Source: CAZUHB01 sp964620445
GTDB lineage: Bacteria; Planctomycetota; B15-G4; CAYZWU01
NCBI GenBank assembly: GCA_964620445.1
Contig: CAZUHB010000003.1
Span: forward strand, 1-64,000
Direction: 5' to 3'
DNA: 64,000 nt
The stretch's first letter is position 1, and every line of letters starts with the position of its first letter. The position numbers were made by a program, and so were the translations under genes. The notes under the pieces were generated by a model. It was not told the DNA's origin. It saw only the letters and a list, made by a program, of their open reading frames with translations, and searched no databases. Of this stretch, positions 35,665-45,123 are shown in pieces.

Positions 35665-36990
35665 TCAAGAAGAGGAAAGGAGCGCGCGCGCTTCGCCGGC
35701 CGCGTAAAACGATCCCGTGACCAGAACCGTTCCACCAGGACGGGCGGATTCCTGCGCCAGGGAGAGCCCCGCGGCCACGGATTCGGCAAGGAGCCCTCTT
35801 CCCCCCGCGGCTGCCTGAAGGTGGACCGGGTCGCGCGATCGCGGGCTGTCGTAGCGCACGAAGACGATCTCGTCGGCGAAAGGCACGATCGCTTTCACGC
35901 AGGCCTCGAGGTCCTTGTCGCGCGCCAGCCCGAAGACGGCCACGAAGCGTCCCGCACCGTTCTGCGTGCGCGTCGTGCGGCGCGCTTCGGCCATGACCGC
36001 CTCGAGCGACCGGGGACTGTGCGCGCCGTCCACGATCACGCGGGGCTCCGATGAGAGGGTCTCGAATCGCCCCGGCAGGACGAGACCGGACAGAAGGGTC
36101 GCGTCGGGAAGGGCGGGGACTCTCGCGCCGAAACTTTCGCCGACCACGCTCATCGCACCGATGGCGAGTGCGCTGTTGCGTGCCTGAAGGATCGCCGGCG
36201 GCGGCGGCGAAAAGGGAGCCGTGATCCGATCCCGAAACCGAACGCGGAATTCCTCCCCTTCGCGAAGGAGCTCGAGCCCCGCGCCAGGAGCGTTGAAGGG
36301 TGCCGCGCGGTGTTTCGCAAGGCCCTCGATCACGGGGCGCGCGGGATCGGCCCCATCGAGCATTGTCACGACCGGCACGTTCCGTTTGATGATCCCGGCC
36401 TTCTCGCGCGCGATGGCGGTTCTCGTATTTCCCAGGCGCCGCGTGTGTTCCAGTTCGATGTCGGTGATGACCGACACGACCGGCTCGACCACGTTGGTGG
36501 CGTCGAGCCGCCCCCCCAGGCCGACCTCGTAGACCGCGAGATCGACGCCGCATTCGGCGAAGACGATCATCGCGGTGGCGGTGATGAACTCGAAGAAGGT
36601 GGGCCGCAGCGCGCGTTCCCTTCTGAGAGGATCGAGAGCCCTGTCCGCGGCCCGAAGCAGGAGGTCGGCGCTGACCGGGTCACCGTCGATCGCGATCCTC
36701 TCCTCCAGGCGGATCAGGTGGGGCGAGGAAAAGAGGCCGCACCTCAGTCCGGCACCTTGGGCCAGGGCCGCGGTCATGAGGGCGGTGGAACCTTTGCCCT
36801 TGCTTCCGGCGATGTGCACGCAGGGTAGAGCGCGGTCCGGCCTGTCGAGGGATTCCACGAACCTGTGCATGCCGTCGAGTTCGCAACGGACCTTGCCGTT
36901 GTGGAACGATTCCATCTTCTCGTAGTCGGTGAACGCAGACAGAATATCGAGGAGATGGTCGACGTTCCGCGGTGTGGGAAATTCGTTCAT
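35665..36990 (-). CDS. folC: Folylpolyglutamate synthase / dihydrofolate synthase
   Basis: 441 aa, typical length. Mur-ligase superfamily enzyme adding glutamate to (dihydro)folate. The P-loop is HIAGSKGKGSTALM (GTNGKGS type, Ser for Thr), followed by FSSPHLIRLEERI, the region DIELEHTRRLGNTR...EKAGIIK with the conserved His and Lys, and IVDGAHSPRSL (DGAHNP type) in the C-terminal domain. The ATG at 36990 is used; a TTG three codons upstream is possible. Whether it has both activities cannot be told from sequence. Confidence 0.9.
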   Translation of the reverse strand: MNEFPTPRNVDHLLDILSAFTDYEKMESFHNGKVRCELDGMHRFVESLDRPDRALPCVHIAGSKGKGSTALMTAALAQGAGLRCGLFSSPHLIRLEERIAIDGDPVSADLLLRAADRALDPLRRERALRPTFFEFITATAMIVFAECGVDLAVYEVGLGGRLDATNVVEPVVSVITDIELEHTRRLGNTRTAIAREKAGIIKRNVPVVTMLDGADPARPVIEGLAKHRAAPFNAPGAGLELLREGEEFRVRFRDRITAPFSPPPPAILQARNSALAIGAMSVVGESFGARVPALPDATLLSGLVLPGRFETLSSEPRVIVDGAHSPRSLEAVMAEARRTTRTQNGAGRFVAVFGLARDKDLEACVKAIVPFADEIVFVRYDSPRSRDPVHLQAAAGGRGLLAESVAAGLSLAQESARPGGTVLVTGSFYAAGEARALLSSS

Positions 36991-37170
36991 GGGAATCAAA
37001 CACCCTTGGTCTATCCACGTCGATCGGCTTGCCCTGTTTTTGATCGGCGGGCAGCCGAGCCTGACGGTCCCGTTCTATACATCCTGAATCAGGCCATTGC
37101 AATCGGGAAGCAGAAGATTACCATCTCCTTAGGCGGTCACACAAAGGCGATTTCCACAGAGGAGGGTCGG

Positions 37171-37890
37171 ATGAAACGCCCCCGGATCGGAGTGAACACG
37201 GATATCACGTTCCACCAGGACGGCACGATGCTCCACTCCCTGCGCGCCCCCTATTCCGAGGCGGTATGGAAGGCGGGCGGTATCCCGATCTTGATCCCCT
37301 CCTTCGACGCGCGGAGTGCGGCGACGATCCTCGACGGGCTCGACGGGCTCGACGGGCTCCTCATGACCGGGGGCGACGATCTCGATCCTCGAAGGTTCGG
37401 CGCGCTGGACCGCCACCCCGAGGAGGTCCCCCTCCATCCCAGGCGTGAGGAGTTCGATCTCGCTCTGCTGAAAGAGGCGGTAAAACGCGAACTTCCCCTC
37501 TTCTGCATCTGCCTCGGTGTTCAGGAACTGGCCGTTGTCTTCGACGGAACGATCCACCAGTCGATTTCCGAAAACGTGCCGCACGCCGTGGCGCACAGGG
37601 TACCCGACGGTTCACCGGCCCATCACGAGATCCAGCTCGCCGAAGGGTCCTTTCTTCGAGAAGTTTTCGGTGCGCGCACGCGGGTCAACAGCCTCCACCG
37701 CCAGGCGGTCCGGTCGCCCGGGAAGGGGCAGATCGTCACGGCTTTTGCTCCCGATGGGATCGTCGAAGGGATCGAGATCGCCAACTCCGGTTTTGCCGTC
37801 GGTGTACAGTGGCACCCGGAACTGATCCTCTCCGAGAAAGGCCAGCTCGATCTGTTCCGCGGATTCGTGGAGATTGCCCAGCGGCGTTGA
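37171..37890 (+). CDS. Class I glutamine amidotransferase-like (peptidase C26 / PuuD-type) hydrolase
   Basis: 239 aa. PuuD-type gamma-glutamyl hydrolase fold: GGDDLDPRRFG, nucleophile elbow LPLFCICLGVQELAV (second Cys is the expected nucleophile; the family usually has GICRGxQ), VNSLHRQAV and VGVQWHPEL with the catalytic His and Glu. Relatives hydrolyse gamma-glutamyl-GABA or other gamma-glutamyl amides. GGAGGGTCGG precedes the ATG. It lies beside folC, but a folate polyglutamate hydrolase role is only a guess. Family confident, substrate unknown. Confidence 0.8.
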   Translation: MKRPRIGVNTDITFHQDGTMLHSLRAPYSEAVWKAGGIPILIPSFDARSAATILDGLDGLDGLLMTGGDDLDPRRFGALDRHPEEVPLHPRREEFDLALLKEAVKRELPLFCICLGVQELAVVFDGTIHQSISENVPHAVAHRVPDGSPAHHEIQLAEGSFLREVFGARTRVNSLHRQAVRSPGKGQIVTAFAPDGIVEGIEIANSGFAVGVQWHPELILSEKGQLDLFRGFVEIAQRR

Positions 37891-38002
37891 AGAGCGTGCA
37901 AATGGGCTTGCTCAAAAATAGTCAACCGGACCGACACCGATACGTTATACTTCCATGCTGTATTGATAAACCACCGTTTTGACCGAATGGCGGGAGATCC
38001 CA

Positions 38003-39400
38003 TTGGACCTTTCAAGGCTTGATAAAACCGTTCCGTCCGGGCCGGGCTCAGACAAGGCCAGACTCATATTCCTTGTCGTGATCACCGCAGTCGTGGTGGT
38101 CGCTTACTTCTTTTTCCGGTTCCAGGCGAGCGATGCGGATCAGGGAAACATCGCTGAACCGACAGACCATATCCTGGCGCCGCCCTCGCGGATCGAAGTC
38201 TCAGCGGCGGTCGATCCCGCACAGCTCGAAATCGTCAAGGATTCGACGACCTCGGAAAGGGTTGTCAAGGAGATGGAGCCCTTTCTCCACCTCATCAAGC
38301 AGGCGGCTCGGCTCATCCCGGGCGACATGGAACTCCTGGGTGTCAGCCTCTGCGACACCGAGCACCTTCTTGCAGATCCGGGCGACTCTCGAGGACAACC
38401 GCTTTCGATCAAGGGCAACCTCCAGTGGTGGGAAAAGGAAAAATTCCAGGACTTCCAGCTCTACAGGGGCTACATCACGACGCTCAAGGGGGAGTACGTT
38501 TATTTCACGGTCCTCAACATTTCCGACGATGTGTCGATCGGCGATGTGGTCAAGCTGGAAGGTTTCTTTTTCAAGATCTTTTCGTTCACGCTGCCAGGCG
38601 AAGGGACACGCGTCAGCGATGCGCCTTTCCTCGTGGGCCGCAAGCTGATCAGCTCCTTCTACGACATGGATCCCGTCGCGGAACTCAACTTGGATCTTCT
38701 CGGCAGCATCTACGATTATTCCCTGGAGGATTCGTCGAGGGAATTCCAGGAGAAGCCCCTCTTTCACGTTCTTTCCTATGTGCACCACATGGGCGACGAG
38801 ACCTTCGAGTCGATCGAGTTTCCGGACACGCTCGCCTCGGAGATCCTGTTTCGGTCTTCCACCTACCGGGGCCAGCCGGTCAAGGTTGCGGGCCATCCGA
38901 TCTGGACGCGCACGAGGCGGCTCGGGCCGGGTGGCGAGAACCCGCTCGACGTGGACAAGGTATTTCACGGCATCCTGCTCAACCACAAGGGGGGATTCTG
39001 TTACTACATCGCTCTCGACATCCCTCGGTGGCTGACCGGCGACTACAAGGATCTGATCAACATCAAGGGCTTCTTTCTCCGTAATTATTCATACGTCACG
39101 CGCAAGGGCACACCCCAGTCCGCTCCTGTCCTCGTGGTTCGCGGCTTCGAGAAGTTCGAATATCCCGAAGACAACACCATGATCTACGTGACGTTTTTCA
39201 TCATCGGGTTGACCATTCTCATCGTTGGATTCTTCTTCTTCACGGTTTTCGTCGACCGGAAACGCAGCAAGGAGTACCGCACGCGTTTCATCGAGAACAA
39301 AAAGAAGCTGCTCCAGCGCGCCATGAACGAAGCAGCCTCCCAGAACGCTCCCGGCCAAGGAGCCGGTGAGCGCCCTCCGCAGGAAGACAGGAGGCGCTGA
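38003..39400 (+). CDS. Two-TM membrane protein of unknown function
   Basis: 465 aa. One membrane helix near residues 20-38 (ARLIFLVVITAVVVVAYFFF), a large extracytoplasmic domain of about 350 aa, and a second helix near the C-terminus (VTFFIIGLTILIVGFFFFTV) followed by a basic cytoplasmic tail. The middle contains two similar beta-rich units (FQLYRGYITTLKGEYVYFTV and KVFHGILLNHKGGFCYYIAL), suggesting an internal duplication. I start it at the TTG at 38003 because GGGAG lies six bases upstream; TTG 37979 is the alternative. A TATACT box is at 37946-37951. No family recognised. Confidence 0.65.
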   Translation: MDLSRLDKTVPSGPGSDKARLIFLVVITAVVVVAYFFFRFQASDADQGNIAEPTDHILAPPSRIEVSAAVDPAQLEIVKDSTTSERVVKEMEPFLHLIKQAARLIPGDMELLGVSLCDTEHLLADPGDSRGQPLSIKGNLQWWEKEKFQDFQLYRGYITTLKGEYVYFTVLNISDDVSIGDVVKLEGFFFKIFSFTLPGEGTRVSDAPFLVGRKLISSFYDMDPVAELNLDLLGSIYDYSLEDSSREFQEKPLFHVLSYVHHMGDETFESIEFPDTLASEILFRSSTYRGQPVKVAGHPIWTRTRRLGPGGENPLDVDKVFHGILLNHKGGFCYYIALDIPRWLTGDYKDLINIKGFFLRNYSYVTRKGTPQSAPVLVVRGFEKFEYPEDNTMIYVTFFIIGLTILIVGFFFFTVFVDRKRSKEYRTRFIENKKKLLQRAMNEAASQNAPGQGAGERPPQEDRRR

Positions 39401-39534
39401 CCCTCCCTACCCTTTTGTTTCAACTTCGGCCGGATCGGGTCAAGTCTCCGACGCAATGTGCCGAATAAAGGACCAGCGTGTGGAATTTGTTCCTAAACCG
39501 GTCCGTTGCAACATTTACATCATGGTGCCAAACA

Positions 39535-40254
39535 ATGACTTCTGAACAGACCATCGACAATATTGTGAGAGAGTCGAGCAACCGCTGCTTTCCGGTGGAA
39601 CTCTGGTCCTACGAGCGGCACGGAATCCTGAAATATTCCGGCAATCTGCTCCCCGTCAAGGACGACAACGGGAGAGTCATCGTCAGGGCCTCGGTAGATC
39701 TGCCTGAAAACAGCCTGATCCCCCCCATGGAAGAGACACGGGTCAAGGTCTTTTTCATCGACCCCGACGGTGTCTACTCCTTCGAGAGTGTCGTACTTGG
39801 GTGGAAAGCGTCCGAAGGCTCGCCCAAGCACGGTCTGGTCAACCTGGCCTATCCCGACGAAGTCCGACTCGCCCAGCGAAGAAACTTCTTCCGCGTGCCC
39901 ATGCCCACCGATTCCTGCCAGGAGGTCGACCTCAAGGTCCGCATCCACAAGGAAGTGTTCGTGATGAAAGGCAAGGTGAGGGATATCAGCGGTGGCGGCC
40001 TTTCGGTGCGCACAGTCAAGGCGCCGGTCAACTACATCGAGCCCGGTACCCGCGTGCAGGTGAATTTCAAGCTTCCCGACAGGTCCGAAGAAGTGACCCT
40101 CTCCGCAACGGTTGTGAGGATCGTCCAGGAGACGGGGCACTATTTCTATGGACTCAAGTTCGTGGATCACTTCAAGACGGTCGAAAACCGGGCTGCCGTG
40201 AATTCCATTCTCCAGTTCATCGCCCGTATCGAACGTCTGATGCAGAATTTCTGA
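39535..40254 (+). CDS. PilZ-domain protein (YcgR-like)
   Basis: 239 aa. The N-terminal half resembles the YcgR flagellar-brake domain; the PilZ domain starts at LAQRRNFFRVPM (RxxxR c-di-GMP motif) and contains VRDISGGGLSV ([D/N]xSxxG motif). Both binding motifs are intact, so cyclic-di-GMP binding is likely. It may control motility, fitting the FlgM-like gene elsewhere, or pili or exopolysaccharide. ATG 39535 has only a weak upstream GGTG; a GTG at 39478 preceded by AAAGGA would add 19 residues. Confidence 0.82.
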   Translation: MTSEQTIDNIVRESSNRCFPVELWSYERHGILKYSGNLLPVKDDNGRVIVRASVDLPENSLIPPMEETRVKVFFIDPDGVYSFESVVLGWKASEGSPKHGLVNLAYPDEVRLAQRRNFFRVPMPTDSCQEVDLKVRIHKEVFVMKGKVRDISGGGLSVRTVKAPVNYIEPGTRVQVNFKLPDRSEEVTLSATVVRIVQETGHYFYGLKFVDHFKTVENRAAVNSILQFIARIERLMQNF

Positions 40255-40280
40255 CCAGCGAAGACGGACCGTTTCACTGA

Positions 40281-40985
40281 TCAGAGAACGAGCACGACCT
40301 CCGCAACCCCCGCCTGCGCCAGCGCACCGAGCGTTCGGCGCAGAACGGGATAGGTCACGCTTTCGTCGACATCGAGGACGATCCTTTTCGACTTGAGCTC
40401 CGTGGACGCATCGAGGGGTTTACTCCCCGCTCCCTGGCGCAGCGTCAGTTTCCCCGATCGATCGAGTGCGATCGCAATCGCCCCCTCGGGCACCTGGTCC
40501 GCATCGTCGCACACCACGCAGCGCACGGTCCGGCGTGCCGCCTCCGTACCGGTCGGAAAGACCATGGTTTTCACTTTGTCGAGGGGCAGCTGGAACTCCC
40601 CGAGATCGATATTTCCCTTGATGAATCCCCCGGGATGGCAGACCACCGATGCCACGCTCTCCGATCCGGTCCTCGTCCGGATACGCGCCTCGAAAAGGCT
40701 CAGGTCGCCCTCCTGCTCCTTCTTGCCGGTAAAGTCGATCTGGGCCAGGCTGTCGAGTCGCACCCGGATCGTCGCCGCTCCGCGCCGGACGAAGAGATCG
40801 TCGTACTTGTTGACGAAAAGATCTTCGCCCACCTCTTCCTCGTAGCAGTAGTGGAGCCCTGTGACGAAAGTACGGGTGCCCGTGGAATCGACGATGTCGG
40901 CGCGCCGACCGCGGTCATCTGCGGCGAATGTGCCGGGGCCGACAATGAAAAACAGTACCGATGCGATGACGAACCAGAACTTCAT
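40281..40985 (-). CDS. Secreted protein with ExbD-like C-terminal domain
   Basis: 234 aa. Signal peptide (MKFWFVIASVLFFIVGPGTF). Residues 30-150 are a beta-rich domain with FVRRGAATIRVRLDSLAQID. Residues 155-234 resemble the periplasmic domain of ExbD/TolR: AIAIALDRSGKLTLRQ then RIVLDVDESVTYPVLRRTLG and AQAGVAEVVLVL, parallel to FSVTLTEAGELFVGL and GRVVEVLDGIRAGGVTAVSV in the ExbD encoded just upstream. It lacks the ExbD membrane helix. It ends the TonB operon, 34 bases after exbD, so it may bind the TonB motor or peptidoglycan. An unusual arrangement. Confidence 0.65.
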   Translation of the reverse strand: MKFWFVIASVLFFIVGPGTFAADDRGRRADIVDSTGTRTFVTGLHYCYEEEVGEDLFVNKYDDLFVRRGAATIRVRLDSLAQIDFTGKKEQEGDLSLFEARIRTRTGSESVASVVCHPGGFIKGNIDLGEFQLPLDKVKTMVFPTGTEAARRTVRCVVCDDADQVPEGAIAIALDRSGKLTLRQGAGSKPLDASTELKSKRIVLDVDESVTYPVLRRTLGALAQAGVAEVVLVL

Positions 40986-41019
40986 GGCCTTTATCTCCCT
41001 GCCGCTTTCGCGGGCGCAG

Positions 41020-41424
41020 CTATTCCTCTCCTTCGGTCTGGACGGACACGGCGGTCACGCCCCCGGCGCGGATCCCGTCCAGCACTTCAACGACACGTCC
41101 ATGAGACACGTTCTTGTGGGCGTTGACGAAAACCCTGATCTTATCATCCCTTTCGCGCGCATCGGCCACGCTCTCGATGAGCTGGTCTACCGTGGCGGGA
41201 TCGAGGCCGACGAAGAGCTCTCCCGCCTCGGTGAGCGTGACCGAGAAATAGTCCTGCCTGTTCGAATGGGCCGTGGTCGCGCTCGGAAGATCAACCTTGA
41301 TCCCCTTGTGGATCGTCATCGACATCATCGCGAAAACAAAGACCACGAGCAGAAGAAAAACGATATCGATGAGCGGAATCATCTCGACGCGGGGAGGATT
41401 CAGTCTGCGGCGCTTGAATTTCAT
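41020..41424 (-). CDS. exbD: Biopolymer transporter ExbD
   Basis: 134 aa. Short cytoplasmic basic N-terminus (MKFKRRRLNPPRVEMIPLID), one membrane helix with the proton-pathway Asp in IPLIDIVFLLLVVFVF, and a periplasmic domain. With ExbB it forms the proton-driven motor for TonB. The ATG overlaps the exbB stop as ATGA, so the two are translationally coupled. Confidence 0.92.
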   Translation of the reverse strand: MKFKRRRLNPPRVEMIPLIDIVFLLLVVFVFAMMSMTIHKGIKVDLPSATTAHSNRQDYFSVTLTEAGELFVGLDPATVDQLIESVADARERDDKIRVFVNAHKNVSHGRVVEVLDGIRAGGVTAVSVQTEGEE

Positions 41425-42053
41425 GACTCCCTCTCGGCCCGCTCCGCCTCTCCGAGATTCACCTCGAGGAAGGTGGCCACCTCCTCCACCTCTGCAAGCG
41501 AATTTTCGATTCTCGACCTGTAGAAGTTGTAGGGTATCAGGGTGAATATGGCGATCACAAGGCCTGCGGCAGTGGTGATGAGAGCCTTGGCGATCCCGCT
41601 GGTCACCGCCAGCGGATCGGTTCTTCCGGCGCCGGAACCGAGAATCTCGAAGGACTCGATGATACCGAGCACGGTCCCCAGGATCCCCATGAGCGGGGCC
41701 AGGGTGACGATCGTATCGAGAACCATCATGAATCGGTTGAACCGTTTTTCTTCCTCGGCGTAGGCCATTTCCATGTTGCCCCGGAGCGAACTCTGCCTGT
41801 TGTCGAGGCCGAGAGCAACGACCTTCAGAAGGGGATCGCGCGAAGTCCCTATCACTGTCCGTGCCGATGCGGTCTCTCCCTTGCGCAGAATTCCGAGGAC
41901 TTCTCTCAACCGGGCCCTGTCACTCCGCAGGCGGTAGCCGGACCAGAATATGGCCCGCTCGAATATGAAGGTGACCGAGATGATCGAGCAGGCCAGAAGG
42001 GGGTACATGACCACCCCGCCCTCGTGGAAGAATTCGAGATTCTCGAAGATCAT
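41421..42053 (-). CDS. exbB: MotA/TolQ/ExbB proton channel family protein ExbB
   Basis: 210 aa with three membrane segments. The family motif APLMGILGTVLGIIESF (about residues 120-136) and ALITTAAGLVIAIFTLIPYN carry the conserved Gly/Thr face of the channel. Start: ATG 42053; a GTG at 42065 overlaps the tonB stop (GTGA) and would add four residues. Partner of TonB and ExbD on either side. Confidence 0.92.
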   Translation of the reverse strand: MIFENLEFFHEGGVVMYPLLACSIISVTFIFERAIFWSGYRLRSDRARLREVLGILRKGETASARTVIGTSRDPLLKVVALGLDNRQSSLRGNMEMAYAEEEKRFNRFMMVLDTIVTLAPLMGILGTVLGIIESFEILGSGAGRTDPLAVTSGIAKALITTAAGLVIAIFTLIPYNFYRSRIENSLAEVEEVATFLEVNLGEAERAERES

Positions 42054-42061
42054 AGGATGAC

Positions 42062-42814
42062 TCACTTGTTGTTCGCGGAAACCGAACCATCGAGGAGAGA
42101 GAAATTCAGGACGATCTCCACCCACTGGGACACCGGTTTCCCCCGGTCGATGGCCGGACGGAAAAGGACGTTGTCGGCGACCTGGCGGCAGGCGCTCTTG
42201 TCGAGAGGAGAGTAACCGCTCGACCTGACCACTTTGACATCGATCACCCGTCCCTTACCGGAGACATGGACCGACAGGGCCACTCTCCCCTCCATGCCGG
42301 CCTCCCGTGCGAATCGCGGGTACTTGATCTCGGAATCGATCTCGTAGGTCACGGTTCGCGAGATGCCCTCATTGGGGTTGTGGACCGATTTCTTTTCGAT
42401 CCTTTGTCTCTCCTCGGGTCGGGGCGCTCTCTGCCTGACCGCCTTCGGCACCGGTTCTCTTCGAACCGCTTCCCGGCGGACCTTCGTCGATTCCGGCTCG
42501 GTCGGTATCCTGGCCTTGGCGATCGGTCGGCGCGACGGGTCGGTGTTTTCACGCACACGGACGGGACGTCGCTTCTCCTCCCTCTCTGCACGCTCTATTT
42601 TCTCCCTGACAGGCCTGGAAACGCGTTCGCGCACGACGGGCTCAGGGGAAAGGAGATTCACATCGAGGCTCTGCTTGTAGGGTGAGAGGAGCATCTTCGC
42701 AGGCAGGGCTCTGCCTTCGGGAATGAGTCCGAACAGGACGACGTGAAAGGCGAGGGCCAGAGTCGCCGAGAAGAAAAGCTTCGAACCTGAAGTGATTGGA
42801 GTCAGGATAATCAT
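42062..42814 (-). CDS. tonB: Energy transducer TonB
   Basis: 250 aa. N-terminal membrane anchor (FFSATLALAFHVVLFGLI), a long Arg/Glu/Pro-rich periplasmic linker (residues 50-150) and a C-terminal TonB domain: YPRFAREAGMEGRVALSVHV, KVVRSSGYSPLDKSACR and a final amphipathic strand. The linker is Arg/Glu- rather than Lys/Pro-rich. Its ATG shares a base with the receptor stop (TAATG), so it is coupled to the receptor and probably dedicated to it. Confidence 0.92.
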   Translation of the reverse strand: MIILTPITSGSKLFFSATLALAFHVVLFGLIPEGRALPAKMLLSPYKQSLDVNLLSPEPVVRERVSRPVREKIERAEREEKRRPVRVRENTDPSRRPIAKARIPTEPESTKVRREAVRREPVPKAVRQRAPRPEERQRIEKKSVHNPNEGISRTVTYEIDSEIKYPRFAREAGMEGRVALSVHVSGKGRVIDVKVVRSSGYSPLDKSACRQVADNVLFRPAIDRGKPVSQWVEIVLNFSLLDGSVSANNK

Positions 42815-45123
42815 TAGAACCTGTACGTCAAAGTCGACACAAAATTGATTCCCGGCTCATCCCAGCGGGAATGAGCCCGACGGTACTTTTTGTCGGTCAA
42901 GTTTTCAACTGCCATTGTGAGCGAGAGATCGCGACAAAGGTCGAGGCCGCCGCGCACGTCGAAGACGGTGTAGCCGGGAAGATGGGAATCACCGCGGATC
43001 ATACCGCTCCCCGGATTTTGCGGATCGTTGAGATAACCCACATCGCCCGCCCACCGATCGGACGGGATGCGCGTGAATTTACGCACTGCGTCAGCGGAGA
43101 ACTCGAACCACCCGTTGCGGTCCTTGTCCGGATCGACCCAACGGAGAGCGAAGAGCGCCCGCGCCGGTTGGGTGTGACGCAACGGTTCGTCGTTCGCGAA
43201 GTCGGTTCCGTAATTCCAGGCGAATCCAGCGGCGAAAATCCAGTCCTGGGGGAGCGTCTCGTGGAAAAGGTCGAGTCTCGTCTCCGTCTCCAACTCCAGG
43301 CCGTAGAGGTTTGCCCGCCCGCTCTTTTTGACGTAAATCCTGTCTTGAGCGTCGATACCGTCGTTGTCCCAGTCGAAATGGGTCATTCCGTTGTACGTGC
43401 CCGCCACATAGCTCTGCCACTTCCTGATCGAGGAGTAGTAGGTGAAGCAGGAGGCCGCGAACTTTTCGGACTGCACCTTGGTTCCCACCTCGGCGGTGTG
43501 GCTCACAACGGGATCGAGAAATTCGGCCGGGGCGTGAACACCCTCGCCATGCTGGGTGAGTCCAAAGACCGGCGGCATGATACGGTAGCCGCGGGAGAGG
43601 TTTCCCACGAGATTGACCTCTTTGTTGAGGCGGTAGACGAGGCCGAGGCCGCCGGCGCCGATTCCGTAAGTATCTGAATAGTCATCGTTCATCGGATCGA
43701 AACCGGCCGCCGCCGGGGAATAGAAACGGTCGACGTCGGAGTCGAAGCGGAAGACGTCGTAGCGTGCGCTACCGATGGCGGTCAGGTCCTGCGTGATATC
43801 CCACTCGTCCTGCACGTAGACCCCGAAATCGTTCCACGTCGAATCAGGAGCGTCCTTTGTCTTCACGCCCGTGGTCCACGATGTCCAGGTGTATTCCTCG
43901 TCGCCCGGATTCTCGCCGTGATCCTCGTGATAGTGCATCCCATAAGTGAGCCTGTGATCGTCGCCGACAAGGGAGACGGCCTGTATATCGGCCGAGTAGG
44001 TCTCCGTGTGCGCCTCGCCGGTGCGGAGGTTGTCGAAGTCCTTGCGCTTGTCGAGTTTATCCTGGTAGTAGGCCTTCACTTCGAGGGAGTGGAGGAGCGA
44101 TGACAGCTCCCGGCCTCGCCATGTCACGGTCACGGCTTCCCTGTCGCTGAAATTCTGCTGCGTGGGTCTGTAGTAGCGCCGCGTTTTGTGCTGGTGCACA
44201 TCCTGGACAGCCAGTTCGAGTTCCTGATTTTCGGCGAGTTTGTACTGGAGCTTCATGTCCCAGTTGTAGGCGCGCCCCCCTGTGGGGCTCTGGACGCCGA
44301 CACCACGGCCTCCCTCGGTGCTGCTCCACCTGTGCGAAGTGCCGCCCAGGAAGAAGCGAAGTTCGGGAGTGGCTCCGAATATCTCCTGGCGCAGCATGTA
44401 GTATTGCGACGCCGATCCGTATGCGCCCTTTATCGACCCGCCCATCTTCACACCTTCGTCGGTGTAGTCGAAGGGCGACGACTTGGTGAAAAAGTTGATC
44501 ACGCCGCCCAGGGCGTTCGAGCCGTACAGAACCGACGATGGTCCGCGGATGACCTCGATCCGTTCGATACTCTCGGAGTCGACCTTACCGTACATGTCGT
44601 CCGAGCCTTCGCCCCCTTCGCCCCAGAGTGTTGTCAATGTGCACCCGTCGACCAGGGCCAGAATGTTCGCGCCGGCAAATCCACGCATCACGGGATCGCT
44701 CGTGCTCACCGTGCGCTTCTCCACCCACACGCCGATCTTGTCGTCGAGGCTATCCACGATGGAGAGCTGGCTTTCGTGTTTTATCTCCTCGTGATCGGCG
44801 ACACTGATCGCTTTCGGTGTGTTGAAATCGAGTCTTTCGGTGCGCGTCGCGGTAACGGTGATCTCGTCGCCCACCCTGAAAGTCTTCTCATCTCCCTCCG
44901 ACTCGACTTCGTGTGCAAGAAGTCGGGAGTCTTCCTTCTGCTCATCGTCTGCGAGGAAAAACTCTGTCGCGGGCAAAGGAACGGAAGACCCGCACTCCTC
45001 GATGATGGATTGGCAGCTCGTCAGGGAAAGGAGGCAAAAGAAAAGAAACAGAGGGGGCAGGGCTGAGAGGAGGCATCGCGTCAGTTTGATCGTCAGAGTC
45101 CTGAAAATCGCTCTTTTTCGCAT
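42814..45123 (-). CDS. TonB-dependent outer-membrane receptor with lipobox
   Basis: 769 aa. After an unusual signal peptide ending LLSLTSC (Cys37, a lipobox) comes an acidic extension of about 45 aa, the TonB box DEITVTATR (about residues 86-94), the plug domain (VMRGFAGANILALVDG; ESIERIEVIRGPSSVLYGSNALGGVINFF) and a beta-barrel ending in STLTYRF. The final Phe is the barrel signature. AAAGAGA precedes the ATG at 45123; a longer frame from 45216 lacks a signal. The ligand (siderophore, heme, cobalamin, metal or glycan) is not evident. First gene of the TonB operon, behind a 440-base upstream region with a dyad. Confidence 0.88.
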   Translation of the reverse strand: MRKRAIFRTLTIKLTRCLLSALPPLFLFFCLLSLTSCQSIIEECGSSVPLPATEFFLADDEQKEDSRLLAHEVESEGDEKTFRVGDEITVTATRTERLDFNTPKAISVADHEEIKHESQLSIVDSLDDKIGVWVEKRTVSTSDPVMRGFAGANILALVDGCTLTTLWGEGGEGSDDMYGKVDSESIERIEVIRGPSSVLYGSNALGGVINFFTKSSPFDYTDEGVKMGGSIKGAYGSASQYYMLRQEIFGATPELRFFLGGTSHRWSSTEGGRGVGVQSPTGGRAYNWDMKLQYKLAENQELELAVQDVHQHKTRRYYRPTQQNFSDREAVTVTWRGRELSSLLHSLEVKAYYQDKLDKRKDFDNLRTGEAHTETYSADIQAVSLVGDDHRLTYGMHYHEDHGENPGDEEYTWTSWTTGVKTKDAPDSTWNDFGVYVQDEWDITQDLTAIGSARYDVFRFDSDVDRFYSPAAAGFDPMNDDYSDTYGIGAGGLGLVYRLNKEVNLVGNLSRGYRIMPPVFGLTQHGEGVHAPAEFLDPVVSHTAEVGTKVQSEKFAASCFTYYSSIRKWQSYVAGTYNGMTHFDWDNDGIDAQDRIYVKKSGRANLYGLELETETRLDLFHETLPQDWIFAAGFAWNYGTDFANDEPLRHTQPARALFALRWVDPDKDRNGWFEFSADAVRKFTRIPSDRWAGDVGYLNDPQNPGSGMIRGDSHLPGYTVFDVRGGLDLCRDLSLTMAVENLTDKKYRRAHSRWDEPGINFVSTLTYRF

